From an uncultured Chloroflexota bacterium (GTDB lineage Bacteria; Chloroflexota; Chloroflexia; Chloroflexales; Roseiflexaceae), in NCBI GenBank assembly GCA_937876225.1, contig CALFIC010000206.1, positions 1 through 30,298 on the forward strand: a DNA stretch of 30,298 nt. Direction: 5' to 3'. Made by a program: the position numbers and the translations under genes. This document shows positions 22,683 through 30,256 of this stretch, piece after piece. The first letter of the stretch is position 1; each line of letters starts with the position of its first letter. The notes under the pieces were generated by a model, which did not search any database, was not told where the DNA came from, and saw nothing but the letters and a program-made list of their open reading frames with translations.

Positions 22683-23510
22683 TTAGAATGCGATGAGTGC
22701 CGATGCAATAATCGTGGTCACGAGACCCCACCGTTGGAGCGGACTAAGTTTTTCCCCATTGAGAAAAAACGCCAATATGACGGTCACGGCCGGATAAAGC
22801 GATGCCAGCATGCTGGCGATGTCTAGGCGGCCGAGTTGTGTCGAAATCATGTAGGCGGCATTGGCGATGAGGTCGAAGGTGCCTGCCATGATGGCGAGGG
22901 CGACGCCAGTGCCTGAGGGTTTACTGCCGGGACGAAAGAGCAGCCAGGGTATGGTGATAATCAGCGACCCTGCGCGGGCAATGGCGAGTGGCGTGTATAT
23001 GCCGGCACTACCGATGAATTTGAGCAAAACTAAAAAAATGCCGATGGCGATGCCTGCACTTAATCCTTGCCATAACCCGTGGTAGCCCGAGGCACGTCCG
23101 GCTATTGAGTTGAGCACAATTGCGATAATCCCGAGAAGCATGCCACATAATGTCAACGTACTCGGTAAGCCACTAATATACATGCCGTAAAGTATGGGGA
23201 TAATTGCTGATATCACGGCTGATACGGGCGCGGTAATCGCGGTATATCCCTGCGAGATGCCGTGGTAGAGAGCGGCCAAACCAAAAGCACCGGCGATGCC
23301 AGCACAGACAGCGATACCGACGAGGTTGAATGGCATGGTGGCTTCGTGGTTAAGCCACGCTAATAGCCCAAACATACATGCGCCAACGACCTCGCCAATG
23401 ACAAGCACTTGGACGAGGGGAATTTTGGCACTGGCCTTGCCACCGATGAAGTCTCCAACCCCATAACACAGTGCCGCACTCACGGCGGCAAGGATAAATA
23501 GCGATAGCAT
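22683..23510 (-). CDS. EamA/DMT-family permease (3)
   Basis: A 275-residue protein with ten predicted helices in two EamA halves. The first starts LFILAAVSAALCYGVGDFIGGKASAK, and the repeat boundary shows AITAPVSAVISAIIPILYGMYISG. The second half has FLVLLKFIGSAGIYTPLAIARAGSL and ends SMLASLYPAVTVILAFFLNGEKLS, the usual YPxxTxxLAxxxxGE pattern before the last helix. The GDFIGGKAS start is common in EamA proteins of unknown substrate. ATG at 23510; the ribosome binding site is weak (GAAAGC). It is divergent from permease 4. Probably export of a small metabolite. Confidence 0.87.
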   Translation of the reverse strand: MLSLFILAAVSAALCYGVGDFIGGKASAKIPLVQVLVIGEVVGACMFGLLAWLNHEATMPFNLVGIAVCAGIAGAFGLAALYHGISQGYTAITAPVSAVISAIIPILYGMYISGLPSTLTLCGMLLGIIAIVLNSIAGRASGYHGLWQGLSAGIAIGIFLVLLKFIGSAGIYTPLAIARAGSLIITIPWLLFRPGSKPSGTGVALAIMAGTFDLIANAAYMISTQLGRLDIASMLASLYPAVTVILAFFLNGEKLSPLQRWGLVTTIIASALIAF

Positions 23511-23822
23511 GGATAGCCGCTTTCAGGTGAAAACAGTATGAAATTATATGACGAAGCTAGGTCATTATATCGTATAGGGTTAGGTTATGGGCACTATGCA
23601 ATGATGCCGCACTGTAATCACTGTCTGATATGCGCATTTAGGTACGAGCTATGCCCGCAATCGCGGTTGTGTGTGGATGTTGTTATTGAAAAAAACGTGG
23701 GGGTGCGGGGTGAATTGGTATGGATATCGATTTATTGTAGCACCGGTATCGGTAAAAATGAGCTACCTCGGTTGTTGAGATACGGTATGATACCGAGTAT
23801 TACGTTTTGCCAAAGGATGATT
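23511..23822. other. Divergent intergenic region between two permease genes
   Basis: These 312 bases have moderate AT content. A frame is open from 23538 into permease 4 but codes Cys-rich, non-membrane sequence unlike an EamA N-terminus, so I treat it as noncoding. At 23784-23796 is a short palindrome CGGTAT-g-ATACCG, 26 bases before the permease 4 start, which could be a regulator site. No clear promoter pair is visible. Confidence 0.55.
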
Positions 23823-24695
23823 GTGACGACACAACAACACGCAAATGCTGGCATGGCATGGGGATTTGTGGGAGTTTTGATTTTTAGTGTGTCGTTGCCA
23901 ATGACGCGGGTAGCGGTGGCAAGTTTTGATCCGATATTTGTGGGCTCGGCGCGAGCCTTGCTAGCGGGCGTATTATCAGTGATTGCCCTGTTGATTACGC
24001 GGTCGCCATGGCCGACGCGGGATCAATTCCGGCGTTTAGCGATTACTGCGAGCGGTGTCACCATCGGCTTCCCGATTTTTTCTTCAATTGCCATGAAATA
24101 TGTGCCAGCGGGGCATGGTGCGGTCGTCAATGGCTTGTTGCCGCTCGCCACCGTGGCTTTGGGTGCGGTGGTGTTGCATTATCGCTTGCGTTGGCAGTTT
24201 TGGGTTGCAGCAGTGGCCGGCAGTAGTATCGCAGTAGGCGTGGTGTTGTGGCGTAGTGGTGCAGGAGTAACCATCGGTGATTCGGCCATGATTGCCGCCG
24301 TATTGATTGCCGCTGTTGGATATGTATTTGGCGGCAAATTGGCCGGGGAATTGGGTGGCTGGCGCACGATTTGTTGGGCCAATGTCATCGCGGCTCCGGT
24401 GTTGATTTGGCCGACAATTGCGCTCGCGCCGACAGTCGCCGTGCCGATGGCAGCTTGGTTGGCCTTGAGCTATTTGGGCGTCTTTAGCATGTTTTTTGGG
24501 TTTTTTGCGTGGTATCACGGCTTAGCGTTGGGCGGCATCCCCCGCGTCAGTCAGATCCAACTGTTGCAATCGTTTCTGACGATGATGTGGGCTTGGCCGA
24601 TTGATGGCGAAGTGCCATCGCCGGTGTTGTTGCTGGCGTCGGTGGCGGTGATGGTGTGTATCTGGTTGGCGCGCCGCAACGCCACGCCACAATAA
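23823..24695 (+). CDS. EamA/DMT-family permease (4)
   Basis: A 290-residue protein with ten predicted helices in two EamA halves. Near the start comes GMAWGFVGVLIFSVSLPMTRVAV, typical of helix 1 in this family; the first half continues FDPIFVGSARALLAGVLSVIALL and closes GHGAVVNGLLPLATVALGAVVL. The second half ends GGIPRVSQIQLLQSFLTMMWAWPIDGE. I chose the GTG at 23823 because AAAGG lies six bases upstream; the ATG at 23817 is too close to that site. The substrate is unknown. It converges with the GH4 gene across two perfect hairpins. Confidence 0.87.
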   Translation: MTTQQHANAGMAWGFVGVLIFSVSLPMTRVAVASFDPIFVGSARALLAGVLSVIALLITRSPWPTRDQFRRLAITASGVTIGFPIFSSIAMKYVPAGHGAVVNGLLPLATVALGAVVLHYRLRWQFWVAAVAGSSIAVGVVLWRSGAGVTIGDSAMIAAVLIAAVGYVFGGKLAGELGGWRTICWANVIAAPVLIWPTIALAPTVAVPMAAWLALSYLGVFSMFFGFFAWYHGLALGGIPRVSQIQLLQSFLTMMWAWPIDGEVPSPVLLLASVAVMVCIWLARRNATPQ

Positions 24696-24696
24696 A

Positions 24697-24737
24697 TTGA
24701 TCGCAGGTGCGAGGACATACCTCGCACCTGCGATCAA
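24697..24737. terminator. Perfect 18-bp hairpin at the permease 4/GH4 convergence
   Basis: Arms at 24697-24714 and 24720-24737 are exact reverse complements with loop ACATA, starting just past the permease 4 stop. There is no T-run, so it may stop transcription less efficiently or stabilise 3' ends. Confidence 0.6.
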
Positions 24738-24738
24738 T

Positions 24739-24760
24739 GAGCCGTAGCAGGCTACGGCTC
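24739..24760. repeat. Second perfect hairpin GAGCCGTAG-cagg-CTACGGCTC
   Basis: A 9-bp stem directly after the 18-bp hairpin. The core CGTAG.AGGCTACG also occurs at 3968-3981, in the unrelated intergenic region before the giant surface-protein gene. Confidence 0.65.
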
Positions 24761-24765
24761 TACTT

Positions 24766-24795
24766 CACACTTCCGCCTTCATACTTCCTACTTCA
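24766..24795 (-). repeat. GAAGTCGGAAGTAT-family direct repeats running into the GH4 stop codon
   Basis: On the minus strand the sequence reads GAAGTAGGAAGTAT then GAAGGCGGAAGTGT then GAAGTAG, matching the 14-bp unit at 6736-6765. The first GAAGTAG contributes the last Lys codon and the TAG stop of the GH4 gene. Confidence 0.7.
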
Positions 24796-26086
24796 ATGTG
24801 GGAATCATGTCGCCGTGGGCGGCAATCAAATCGTCGCACAAATTCCAAATCTGGTCGAGCGAGAGCTCGGCGGCGGTATGGGGATCAAAGGCGGCGGCGT
24901 GGTAGACGTGTTCGCGCTTGCCGGTCAAGGCGGCTTCGACCGTCAATGATTGCACGTTGATGTTGGTTTGCATCATGGCAGCCAAGTGGGGTGGCAAGGC
25001 ACCGATCTTGGTGGGTTGCAAGCCGCTTTTGTCGACCAGTACGGGTACTTCGACACAGCAACCGGCGGGCAAGTTGTCGATGAGGCCCTTGTTGGGGACG
25101 TTGCCATAGACTACGCGGGGCTGGCCCGTCTCCATGCTGTGGATGATGAGTGAGCCGTATTCGTGGCTCCGGCGCACTTCGATGGGGGCGTTGGAGGTGA
25201 GCAAATCGCTCCGGAGCTGATGCCAGCCGGCGATTTGGTTTTCGCAACGGCGAATGTATTCATCGAGGGGGATGTTGAAGTCTTCGATGAGTTCGGGGCG
25301 GTCGCGCTTGATGAACCATGGGGTGTATTCGGCGAAATGCTCGCTTGATTCGGTGACAAAGTAGCCGAAGCGGTTGAAGATTTCGTAGCGCACGCGGTTC
25401 CAATCAGGGACGCGCTTTTCGTTGTAGACTTTTTGGATGGCGGGGTAGAGGCTCTGACCATCTTTTTCGAATTTGAGATAAAAGGCCATGTGGTTGATGC
25501 CGGCGCTGACATAGTTGATGTCGTCGATAGGCACACCGATATCATCGGCCAATTGTTCGGCAGTGCCTTGGACCGAGTGGCACAAGCCGACGGTGGTGAT
25601 GGGGGTGGCACGTGACATGGCCCAGCAGTTCATCGCCATCGGGTTGACGTAATTGAGGAAGGTAATATCGCCGGCGACTTGTTCCATGTCGCGGCACATA
25701 TCGAGCATCACGGGGATGGTACGCAAGCCACGCATGATGCCACCGATGCCGAGGGTATCGGCGATGGTTTGGCGCAAGCCGTAGCGCTTGGGGATGTCGA
25801 AGTCGATGACGGTGGAGGGTTTGTAGCCACCGACTTGGAACATGGCGATGGCATAATCGGCGCCGTCGAGGGCTTTTTTGCGATCGGTGGTGGCGACGAT
25901 GGTTGGTTTGGCGCCCAAGGCTTCGGCCACTTTGTGGGCGACCACTTCCGATGTCTTGAGGCGTTCGGTGTCGATGTCAAACAAACGAATGGTGGCATTG
26001 GAGAGCTCGGGGAACGACAAAATGTCGCCCAGCAAGTTTTTTGCAAAAACGGTGCTTCCTGCGCCGATAAAGGTAATGATAGCCAT
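24788..26086 (-). CDS. Glycoside hydrolase family 4, alpha-galactosidase-like
   Basis: A 432-residue cytoplasmic enzyme of the NAD+- and Mn2+-dependent GH4 type, which cleaves glycosides by an oxidation-elimination route. The N-terminal Rossmann fold starts MAIITFIGAGSTVFAKNLLGD, with D37/D39 at the end of strand 2 for NAD binding. Metal ligands are C169 (GLCHSVQGT) and H199 (GINHMAF); FLNYVNPM is also typical. The CHSV form of the Cys motif is that of alpha-galactosidases such as MelA; alpha-glucosidases and phospho-glycosidases differ there. I chose ATG at 26086 because AAGGA lies upstream; an extension to 26134 is unlike the family. It follows the ABC sugar genes but is separated by a terminator, so it may have its own promoter. 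The stop lies in a dispersed repeat. Confidence 0.93.
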   Translation of the reverse strand: MAIITFIGAGSTVFAKNLLGDILSFPELSNATIRLFDIDTERLKTSEVVAHKVAEALGAKPTIVATTDRKKALDGADYAIAMFQVGGYKPSTVIDFDIPKRYGLRQTIADTLGIGGIMRGLRTIPVMLDMCRDMEQVAGDITFLNYVNPMAMNCWAMSRATPITTVGLCHSVQGTAEQLADDIGVPIDDINYVSAGINHMAFYLKFEKDGQSLYPAIQKVYNEKRVPDWNRVRYEIFNRFGYFVTESSEHFAEYTPWFIKRDRPELIEDFNIPLDEYIRRCENQIAGWHQLRSDLLTSNAPIEVRRSHEYGSLIIHSMETGQPRVVYGNVPNKGLIDNLPAGCCVEVPVLVDKSGLQPTKIGALPPHLAAMMQTNINVQSLTVEAALTGKREHVYHAAAFDPHTAAELSLDQIWNLCDDLIAAHGDMIPTLK

Positions 26087-26263
26087 GAATCGTCGATTCC
26101 TTTCTGAGCAAATGATACTAAAAAAAGAGACCATCGTGTCGGTACCACGCGAAAAAGGTAATCGCGCTTCCCTTCATATCATAATACAGTGAGGAGAGAT
26201 TGGCATCACTGTGGGAATTACGCTGTCAAAATCGAGTGATTCACAAATGGTGTGAGATAAATG

Positions 26264-26303
26264 AAAAACGCTTGGTGGATGGGTTGCCCCAGCCACCAAG
26301 CGT
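26264..26303 (-). terminator. Rho-independent terminator after the solute-binding protein gene
   Basis: An 11-bp perfect stem (arms 26268-26278 and 26293-26303) with a 14-base loop lies 15 bases past the binding-protein stop and is followed on the minus strand by TTTTTCATTTAT. It lies between the binding protein and GH4 genes, so GH4 needs readthrough or a separate promoter. Confidence 0.82.
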
Positions 26304-26318
26304 CGGTGTAACCCGAAG

Positions 26319-27749
26319 TTACTTGAAGAGGGCGTTGACTTGGTCGTTGCCTTCTTTGAGACCAGCGGCGGCAGTCTTTTCGCCGAGCATGATGCTATCC
26401 ATCAAGGCATCCATGATCGGTCCGATTTCTGACGCATGGTCAGTCACTGGGAACAAGAAGGTGCCATTGGCTTCGGTGGCCTGAGCCGTGAAGGCTGAGA
26501 CATCGAGACCCTTGGCCTTGTAGGCTGCCAATGCGGCATCTACACCTGATTGAATGGCTGGGAAGACGACGCCATAGCTACCAACGATGTTTTCACAGGC
26601 TGGTGATGAAGCGAACTTCAACCATTGCCAGGCTTGTTCTTGGTGTTTGCTACCAACCCAGATTGAGTCGGCGAGACCGTTGAACATCGACTTGCGACCT
26701 TCTGGGCCCTTGGGCAAACGAGCGAAGCCGACTTTGAACTTGGTGTCCTTGGTGTAGGAACCGATCATCCATGAACCATCGGTGGTCAAGGCACCCTTAC
26801 CGCCGGTGAAGAGGGCGTTGGCGCCGAGGCTCTTGATGTCGGCCAATGCGGGGGCTACGCCATCGACGAGGTTGAGGTTGGCATACCATTGAATGGTTTC
26901 GGCCAACTTGGGGTCGTCGTAGTAGTACTTGGTGGCATAGAGACCGTCATTGAACTTGAAGCCGTTCGAAACGGCCCAGTGGCTCCATTGGGTCTGACCA
27001 TACGCACCGCCGCCGCCGCCAGGAATGAAGCCGTATTGGACGACTTTGGTCTTGTCGAAGGCTTTGTCAAGGGCATTCTTGCCGTTGGCGTCGAGGGTCA
27101 ACTTCTTGATGATTTGACCGAACGAACCGCCGTCCTTGGCATTCCAATCAGCGTTGTTGAGTTCGTCAACGGTTACGCCGGCTTTGTCGAGCATGTCTTG
27201 GTTGTACACAACGGCAATGGTGTCCCAGTCCTTGGGCAAACCATATACTTTACCGTCGCGGCCCCAGAGGTCGCCCAAACCTGCCAAGTATTGCTTGGTG
27301 TCGACGCCATCACGGTCGATGAAAGGCTTGAGGTCGACGAGTTGCTCTTTTGAAGCGAACTCGGGGTACTTGGCCAAGTGATTGGTGAAGACGTCAGGAG
27401 CGGTGTCGCTGACCATACCGGTCTGCACGCCGTTCCAGTAGTCGCCCCAACCGGCTTGCTCCACCTTGACGGTGATGCTGGGGTTGGCCTTGGTGAACGC
27501 AGCGGCACAGGCTTCGTAGGCGGGCTGTTGATTGCCGTCCCACAAGCCGTAGCGGATGGTGACTGCGTCGGTTGATGCAGCTGCGGTGGCAGCTGGGGCC
27601 TCGGTAGCCATAGGGGCTTCGGTGGCGGCGGCGGCATCTGGTGCCTTGGTTGGCTCGGCGGCTGGGGCTGCGGCACCACCACATGCTACCAAAAGCATGC
27701 TTGCGGCGATTGACAGGGCCAGGGCCAGCGCGTTGATACGTGAACGCAT
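26319..27749 (-). CDS. ABC sugar-transporter solute-binding lipoprotein (CUT1 family)
   Basis: A 476-residue lipoprotein that captures an extracellular sugar for the two adjacent permeases. Residues 1-20 are a lipoprotein signal with lipobox LVAC. A linker of about 45 residues rich in Ala, Pro and Glu follows (PAAEPTKAPDAA and similar), a habit of Chloroflexota binding proteins. The mature domain starts VTIRYGLWDGNQQPAYEACAAAFTKANPSITVKVEQ, typical of family-1 sugar-binding proteins, and includes TDGSWMIGSY and GLADSIWVGSKHQEQAWQWLKFASSP. AGGAGG precedes the ATG at 27749; the longer frame to 27812 would bury the signal peptide. It is third in the order permease-permease-binding protein. A palindrome precedes it and a terminator follows, which may set its level apart from the permeases. 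Confidence 0.94.
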   Translation of the reverse strand: MRSRINALALALSIAASMLLVACGGAAAPAAEPTKAPDAAAATEAPMATEAPAATAAASTDAVTIRYGLWDGNQQPAYEACAAAFTKANPSITVKVEQAGWGDYWNGVQTGMVSDTAPDVFTNHLAKYPEFASKEQLVDLKPFIDRDGVDTKQYLAGLGDLWGRDGKVYGLPKDWDTIAVVYNQDMLDKAGVTVDELNNADWNAKDGGSFGQIIKKLTLDANGKNALDKAFDKTKVVQYGFIPGGGGGAYGQTQWSHWAVSNGFKFNDGLYATKYYYDDPKLAETIQWYANLNLVDGVAPALADIKSLGANALFTGGKGALTTDGSWMIGSYTKDTKFKVGFARLPKGPEGRKSMFNGLADSIWVGSKHQEQAWQWLKFASSPACENIVGSYGVVFPAIQSGVDAALAAYKAKGLDVSAFTAQATEANGTFLFPVTDHASEIGPIMDALMDSIMLGEKTAAAGLKEGNDQVNALFK

Positions 27750-27786
27750 GGATCCTCCTAAAACGAAAAACAACCTGTATGCAACT

Positions 27787-27802
27787 CGGTGCAAATGCAC
27801 CG
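27787..27802. promoter_or_regulatory. Palindrome before the binding-protein gene (CGGTGCA-nn-TGCACCG)
   Basis: Perfect 7-bp arms with a 2-base centre lie in the 68-base gap between permease 2 and the binding protein. On the minus strand it is followed by a T-rich stretch (GTTGTTTTTCGTTTT). It may be a processing/stabilising stem-loop, an attenuator or an operator. Confidence 0.4.
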
Positions 27803-27817
27803 TTGATGCCAAATGCG

Positions 27818-28720
27818 TTAGCGGAAGCCGGTAAACTGAATCGCGTTGACCGCTCGGCGCCCAAAGACCAAGAAAATAACCAACGTGGGTACAAGGCTAA
27901 GGGCGGTCCCCGCCATCAAACCACCCCAGTCCGGTGCGCCTTGCGGTGTCTGTGACTGGAAGATTGCCAACGCTACGGTGAGTACCCGCACGGCTTCTTT
28001 TTTGCCAACCAGGAATGGCCAGAGATAGTCGTTCCAGGTGGCGATGAATTGCAAAATCGCCAATGTACTCAACGCCGGTACACTCAGTGGCAACGCCACC
28101 CGCCAAAAAATGGTCGGGATGTTGGCGCCATCGAGGGTTGCGGCTTCTTCGAGTTCGTGATTGATGCCAAGGAAGAATTGGCGCAAAAAGAAAACCGTGA
28201 ATGGCGTCATCAAAAACCCTGGTGCCATAATCCCTTGGAAGGTGTCGAGCCACTTGAGGTCACGAATCAAAATGAAGTTGGGAATCAATGTCACAACCCC
28301 AGGAATCATCATGGCCGTCAGATACAAGAAAAAGAGCTGATCGCGCCCGGTAAAGCGTAATCGTGCGAAGGCATAGGCCGACATCGCACTAAAAAACGTC
28401 TGTCCAGCTACCAAAAACGTCGATACGATGACGGAATTGCGCAAATACAACCAGAAATTGATACCGGTAGCGGTGCCACCCATGGCCACGGATTGCTCGG
28501 CCGTAAACATCCCGAGTACCCGCTTGAAGTTATCGAGGGTAAAGCCGACTGGCCAGAGGACGGCGGTTTGCACGTAGATTTCTTTGTGGTCTGATAGGGC
28601 AGTACGTAATACCCAGTAAACAGGAAACAACGTCACCAACATGACGAGGGCAAATGCCCCCCAGGCCAAAATAGTCGCGAATTGTATCGTGGGGGCTGTG
28701 CGTGTCTGCGCGCGGCTCAT
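27818..28720 (-). CDS. ABC sugar permease, MalG-like (CUT1 second permease)
   Basis: A 300-residue inner-membrane permease with six predicted helices. The N-terminal helix is FATILAWGAFALVMLVTLFPVYWVLRTAL. The cytoplasmic EAA loop, which docks the ATPase, reads EEAATLDGANIPTIFWRVALPLSVPAL; the LPLSVPAL ending is typical of MalG-type subunits. The C-terminus FGRRAVNAIQFTGFR is close to the canonical VxGLTAGAVKG-type end in position but not in sequence. GAGGAGT lies upstream of the ATG at 28720. It follows permease 1 by 23 bases and is clearly co-transcribed with it. No ATPase gene is in the window, so a shared MsmX/UgpC-type ATPase elsewhere is likely. Confidence 0.94.
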   Translation of the reverse strand: MSRAQTRTAPTIQFATILAWGAFALVMLVTLFPVYWVLRTALSDHKEIYVQTAVLWPVGFTLDNFKRVLGMFTAEQSVAMGGTATGINFWLYLRNSVIVSTFLVAGQTFFSAMSAYAFARLRFTGRDQLFFLYLTAMMIPGVVTLIPNFILIRDLKWLDTFQGIMAPGFLMTPFTVFFLRQFFLGINHELEEAATLDGANIPTIFWRVALPLSVPALSTLAILQFIATWNDYLWPFLVGKKEAVRVLTVALAIFQSQTPQGAPDWGGLMAGTALSLVPTLVIFLVFGRRAVNAIQFTGFR

Positions 28721-28743
28721 AATCGTACTCCTCAGTATGCCTA

Positions 28744-29640
28744 CTAATCTAAATCCGACGAATTGGCGTTGAAGTAGCGCATCTGGATGAAGGTAATCGT
28801 AATCAAAATAACAAATAGTGCCACTGAAATCGTCGTGGCATAGCCCATCTTGAAGCGCACAAAGGCGTATTCATAGATGTACCAATAAACCACCCGCGTC
28901 GCATCGACTGGGCCACCCTTGGTGGTAATTGCGATCGTGTCAAAAATCTGAAACGAACCGATAATCGTGGTCACCAACACAAACACCAATACAGGACGGA
29001 GCAACGGAATCGTGATTCCAAAAAACATTTGTTGCTCGTTGGCTCCATCAATTGCGGCAGCTTCGTAGACTTCTTTGGGGATGGTCTGCAACCCCGCATA
29101 AATCAAAATTGCCGTGTAACCAGCATGCCGCCAAATATTGATGGCCGCAATCGTCGGCATTGCCTGATCAATTGACCCCAAAAACGGCTGGCGCTGGAAG
29201 CCTAACCCCATGATGATTTGATTGAGGAATCCCATGGTAGGGTCGAGCAACCACAACCAAATCAAGGCGACGACGATGTTCGGCAACAACCACGGCAACA
29301 CCAAAATCCCGCGAATAATTGTCGACTTTGAGAATTTGTCCATCATGACGGCTATCCCCAATGCCAATGTCGTTTGAATGGGAATATTCATGAGGACGTA
29401 GTACCCAGTTACTTTTAGGGCATGCCGAAAATCTGCATCGCCGAACAGGCGCACATAATTGGCGACCCCGACGAATTTGGCCGGACGTAACAAATCCCAA
29501 TTCGTGAAACTCATCAACAACCCGCGCACCGACGGCACCGCAAAAAAGATCAAAAACCCAATCAAACTTGGTGCCACAAACGCCCATGCGTACAAGGCTT
29601 CACGCCGTGCTGCCAATCGTGGTTGGCGGTGTGTAGTCAT
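28744..29640 (-). CDS. ABC sugar permease, MalF-like (CUT1 first permease)
   Basis: A 298-residue permease with six predicted helices, partner of the following MalG-like subunit. The start RREALYAWAFVAPSLIGFLIFFAVPSVRGLLMSFTNWDLL is the usual beginning of CUT1 MalF/UgpA-type subunits. The EAA loop is YEAAAIDGANEQQMFFGITIPLLRPVL. It imports sugar with the lipoprotein encoded two genes downstream. GAGGGAG precedes the ATG at 29640. It is the first gene of the ABC unit. The gap upstream holds a putative -10 box and a perfect palindrome that could be an operator. Confidence 0.94.
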   Translation of the reverse strand: MTTHRQPRLAARREALYAWAFVAPSLIGFLIFFAVPSVRGLLMSFTNWDLLRPAKFVGVANYVRLFGDADFRHALKVTGYYVLMNIPIQTTLALGIAVMMDKFSKSTIIRGILVLPWLLPNIVVALIWLWLLDPTMGFLNQIIMGLGFQRQPFLGSIDQAMPTIAAINIWRHAGYTAILIYAGLQTIPKEVYEAAAIDGANEQQMFFGITIPLLRPVLVFVLVTTIIGSFQIFDTIAITTKGGPVDATRVVYWYIYEYAFVRFKMGYATTISVALFVILITITFIQMRYFNANSSDLD

Positions 29641-29667
29641 CGTGACGCTCCCTCGCTGTCAAAACAG

Positions 29668-29683
29668 TGACCATCTATGGTCA
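29668..29683. promoter_or_regulatory. Perfect 16-bp palindrome, probable operator of the sugar operon
   Basis: TGACCAT-CT-ATGGTCA has 7-bp perfect arms around a 2-base centre. It lies 28 bases upstream of the permease start, just downstream of the putative -10 box, so it would overlap the transcription start. This position fits a repressor operator. No regulator gene of the LacI or GntR kind is in the window. Confidence 0.55.
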
Positions 29684-29691
29684 TAAAATCT

Positions 29692-29697
29692 ATTATA
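29692..29697 (-). promoter_or_regulatory. Putative -10 box of the sugar operon
   Basis: On the minus strand 29697-29692 reads TATAAT and contains the TAA stop of the receiver gene. No good -35 is visible at 16-18 bases, so a weak or activator-dependent promoter is possible. Confidence 0.4.
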
Positions 29698-30049
29698 TCT
29701 GTACAATTAGCTGGCGTAATACATCTGGTGAAATAGGTTTCACCAAGTAGCGAAATATTCCCGTGTCTTGGGCTGTGCGTTGTGCATTCAGCACACTACA
29801 CACGATAATCGGTATCTGACGTATGCGTAATTGTTGTTGCAACACATCAAACAATTGCGCACCTAATCCATCAGGACGATGTGGCTCAATAATCACTACC
29901 CGTAAATCCAAATGACGACAATACGTTTCACATTGTTCAACAGTTTGTGCCGTCAATACCACATATTCGTGCTGAAGCGTCCGGGTATATAGTGACTGTA
30001 TCAGTGGGTCGTGCTCGATAATAAGCACTGTGCGCGTATGCGCTACCAT
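29693..30049 (-). CDS. Single-domain response-regulator receiver protein with Glu at the phosphoacceptor site
   Basis: A 118-residue protein consisting only of a receiver (CheY-like) domain. The acidic pair E12 and D14 (VLIIEHDPL), S85 (IIVCSVL) and K104 (YLVKPIS) are in place. At the position of the phosphorylated Asp, after the strand DLRVVII, there is E55 (VVIIEPHRPDG; codon GAG) in place of Asp. Such a change usually prevents normal aspartyl phosphorylation and can mimic the active state. I chose the ATG at 30049 (GGGAG upstream); a GTG at 30064 is in frame. No output domain or histidine kinase is next to it. It is co-oriented with the sugar operon, 52 bases upstream of the first permease. 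Confidence 0.85.
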   Translation of the reverse strand: MVAHTRTVLIIEHDPLIQSLYTRTLQHEYVVLTAQTVEQCETYCRHLDLRVVIIEPHRPDGLGAQLFDVLQQQLRIRQIPIIVCSVLNAQRTAQDTGIFRYLVKPISPDVLRQLIVQI

Positions 30050-30159
30050 CGCATCTACTCCCACCTTACCAACCTATATGCTTGTATTTACGTACAATAC
30101 GGGGTTATCTCGTGATTGGCTTGGATAAAACGACAAAATACTAGGAATAAAAGCGAAAT

Positions 30160-30179
30160 GTTGGAGGCAGGCCTCCAAC
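30160..30179. repeat. Perfect palindrome GTTGGAGGC-ag-GCCTCCAAC
   Basis: Nine-base arms around a 2-base centre, upstream of the receiver gene and just before the GCGAAT repeats. It may be part of the same repeat cluster or a regulator site. Confidence 0.55.
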
Positions 30180-30186
30180 CGATGGT

Positions 30187-30228
30187 GGGGTCGAATCATT
30201 TCGGCGAATTTATTCGCCGCTATTCGCC
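30187..30228. repeat. Dispersed GCGAAT-family repeat, copy B
   Basis: Same structure as 5731-5771 with a few changes in the left half (cgaatcatttcgg). The right half CGAATT.ATTCGCCGCTATTCGC is kept. Confidence 0.75.
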
Positions 30229-30256
30229 TTGGATGGGGGTCGGTGTCGGTGTCGGA

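Noticed and set aside
23538..23816. N-terminal extension of permease 4
   Set aside because: The stretch codes Cys-rich, polar residues unlike any EamA N-terminus; a GTG with a spaced AAAGG at 23823 explains the start better.
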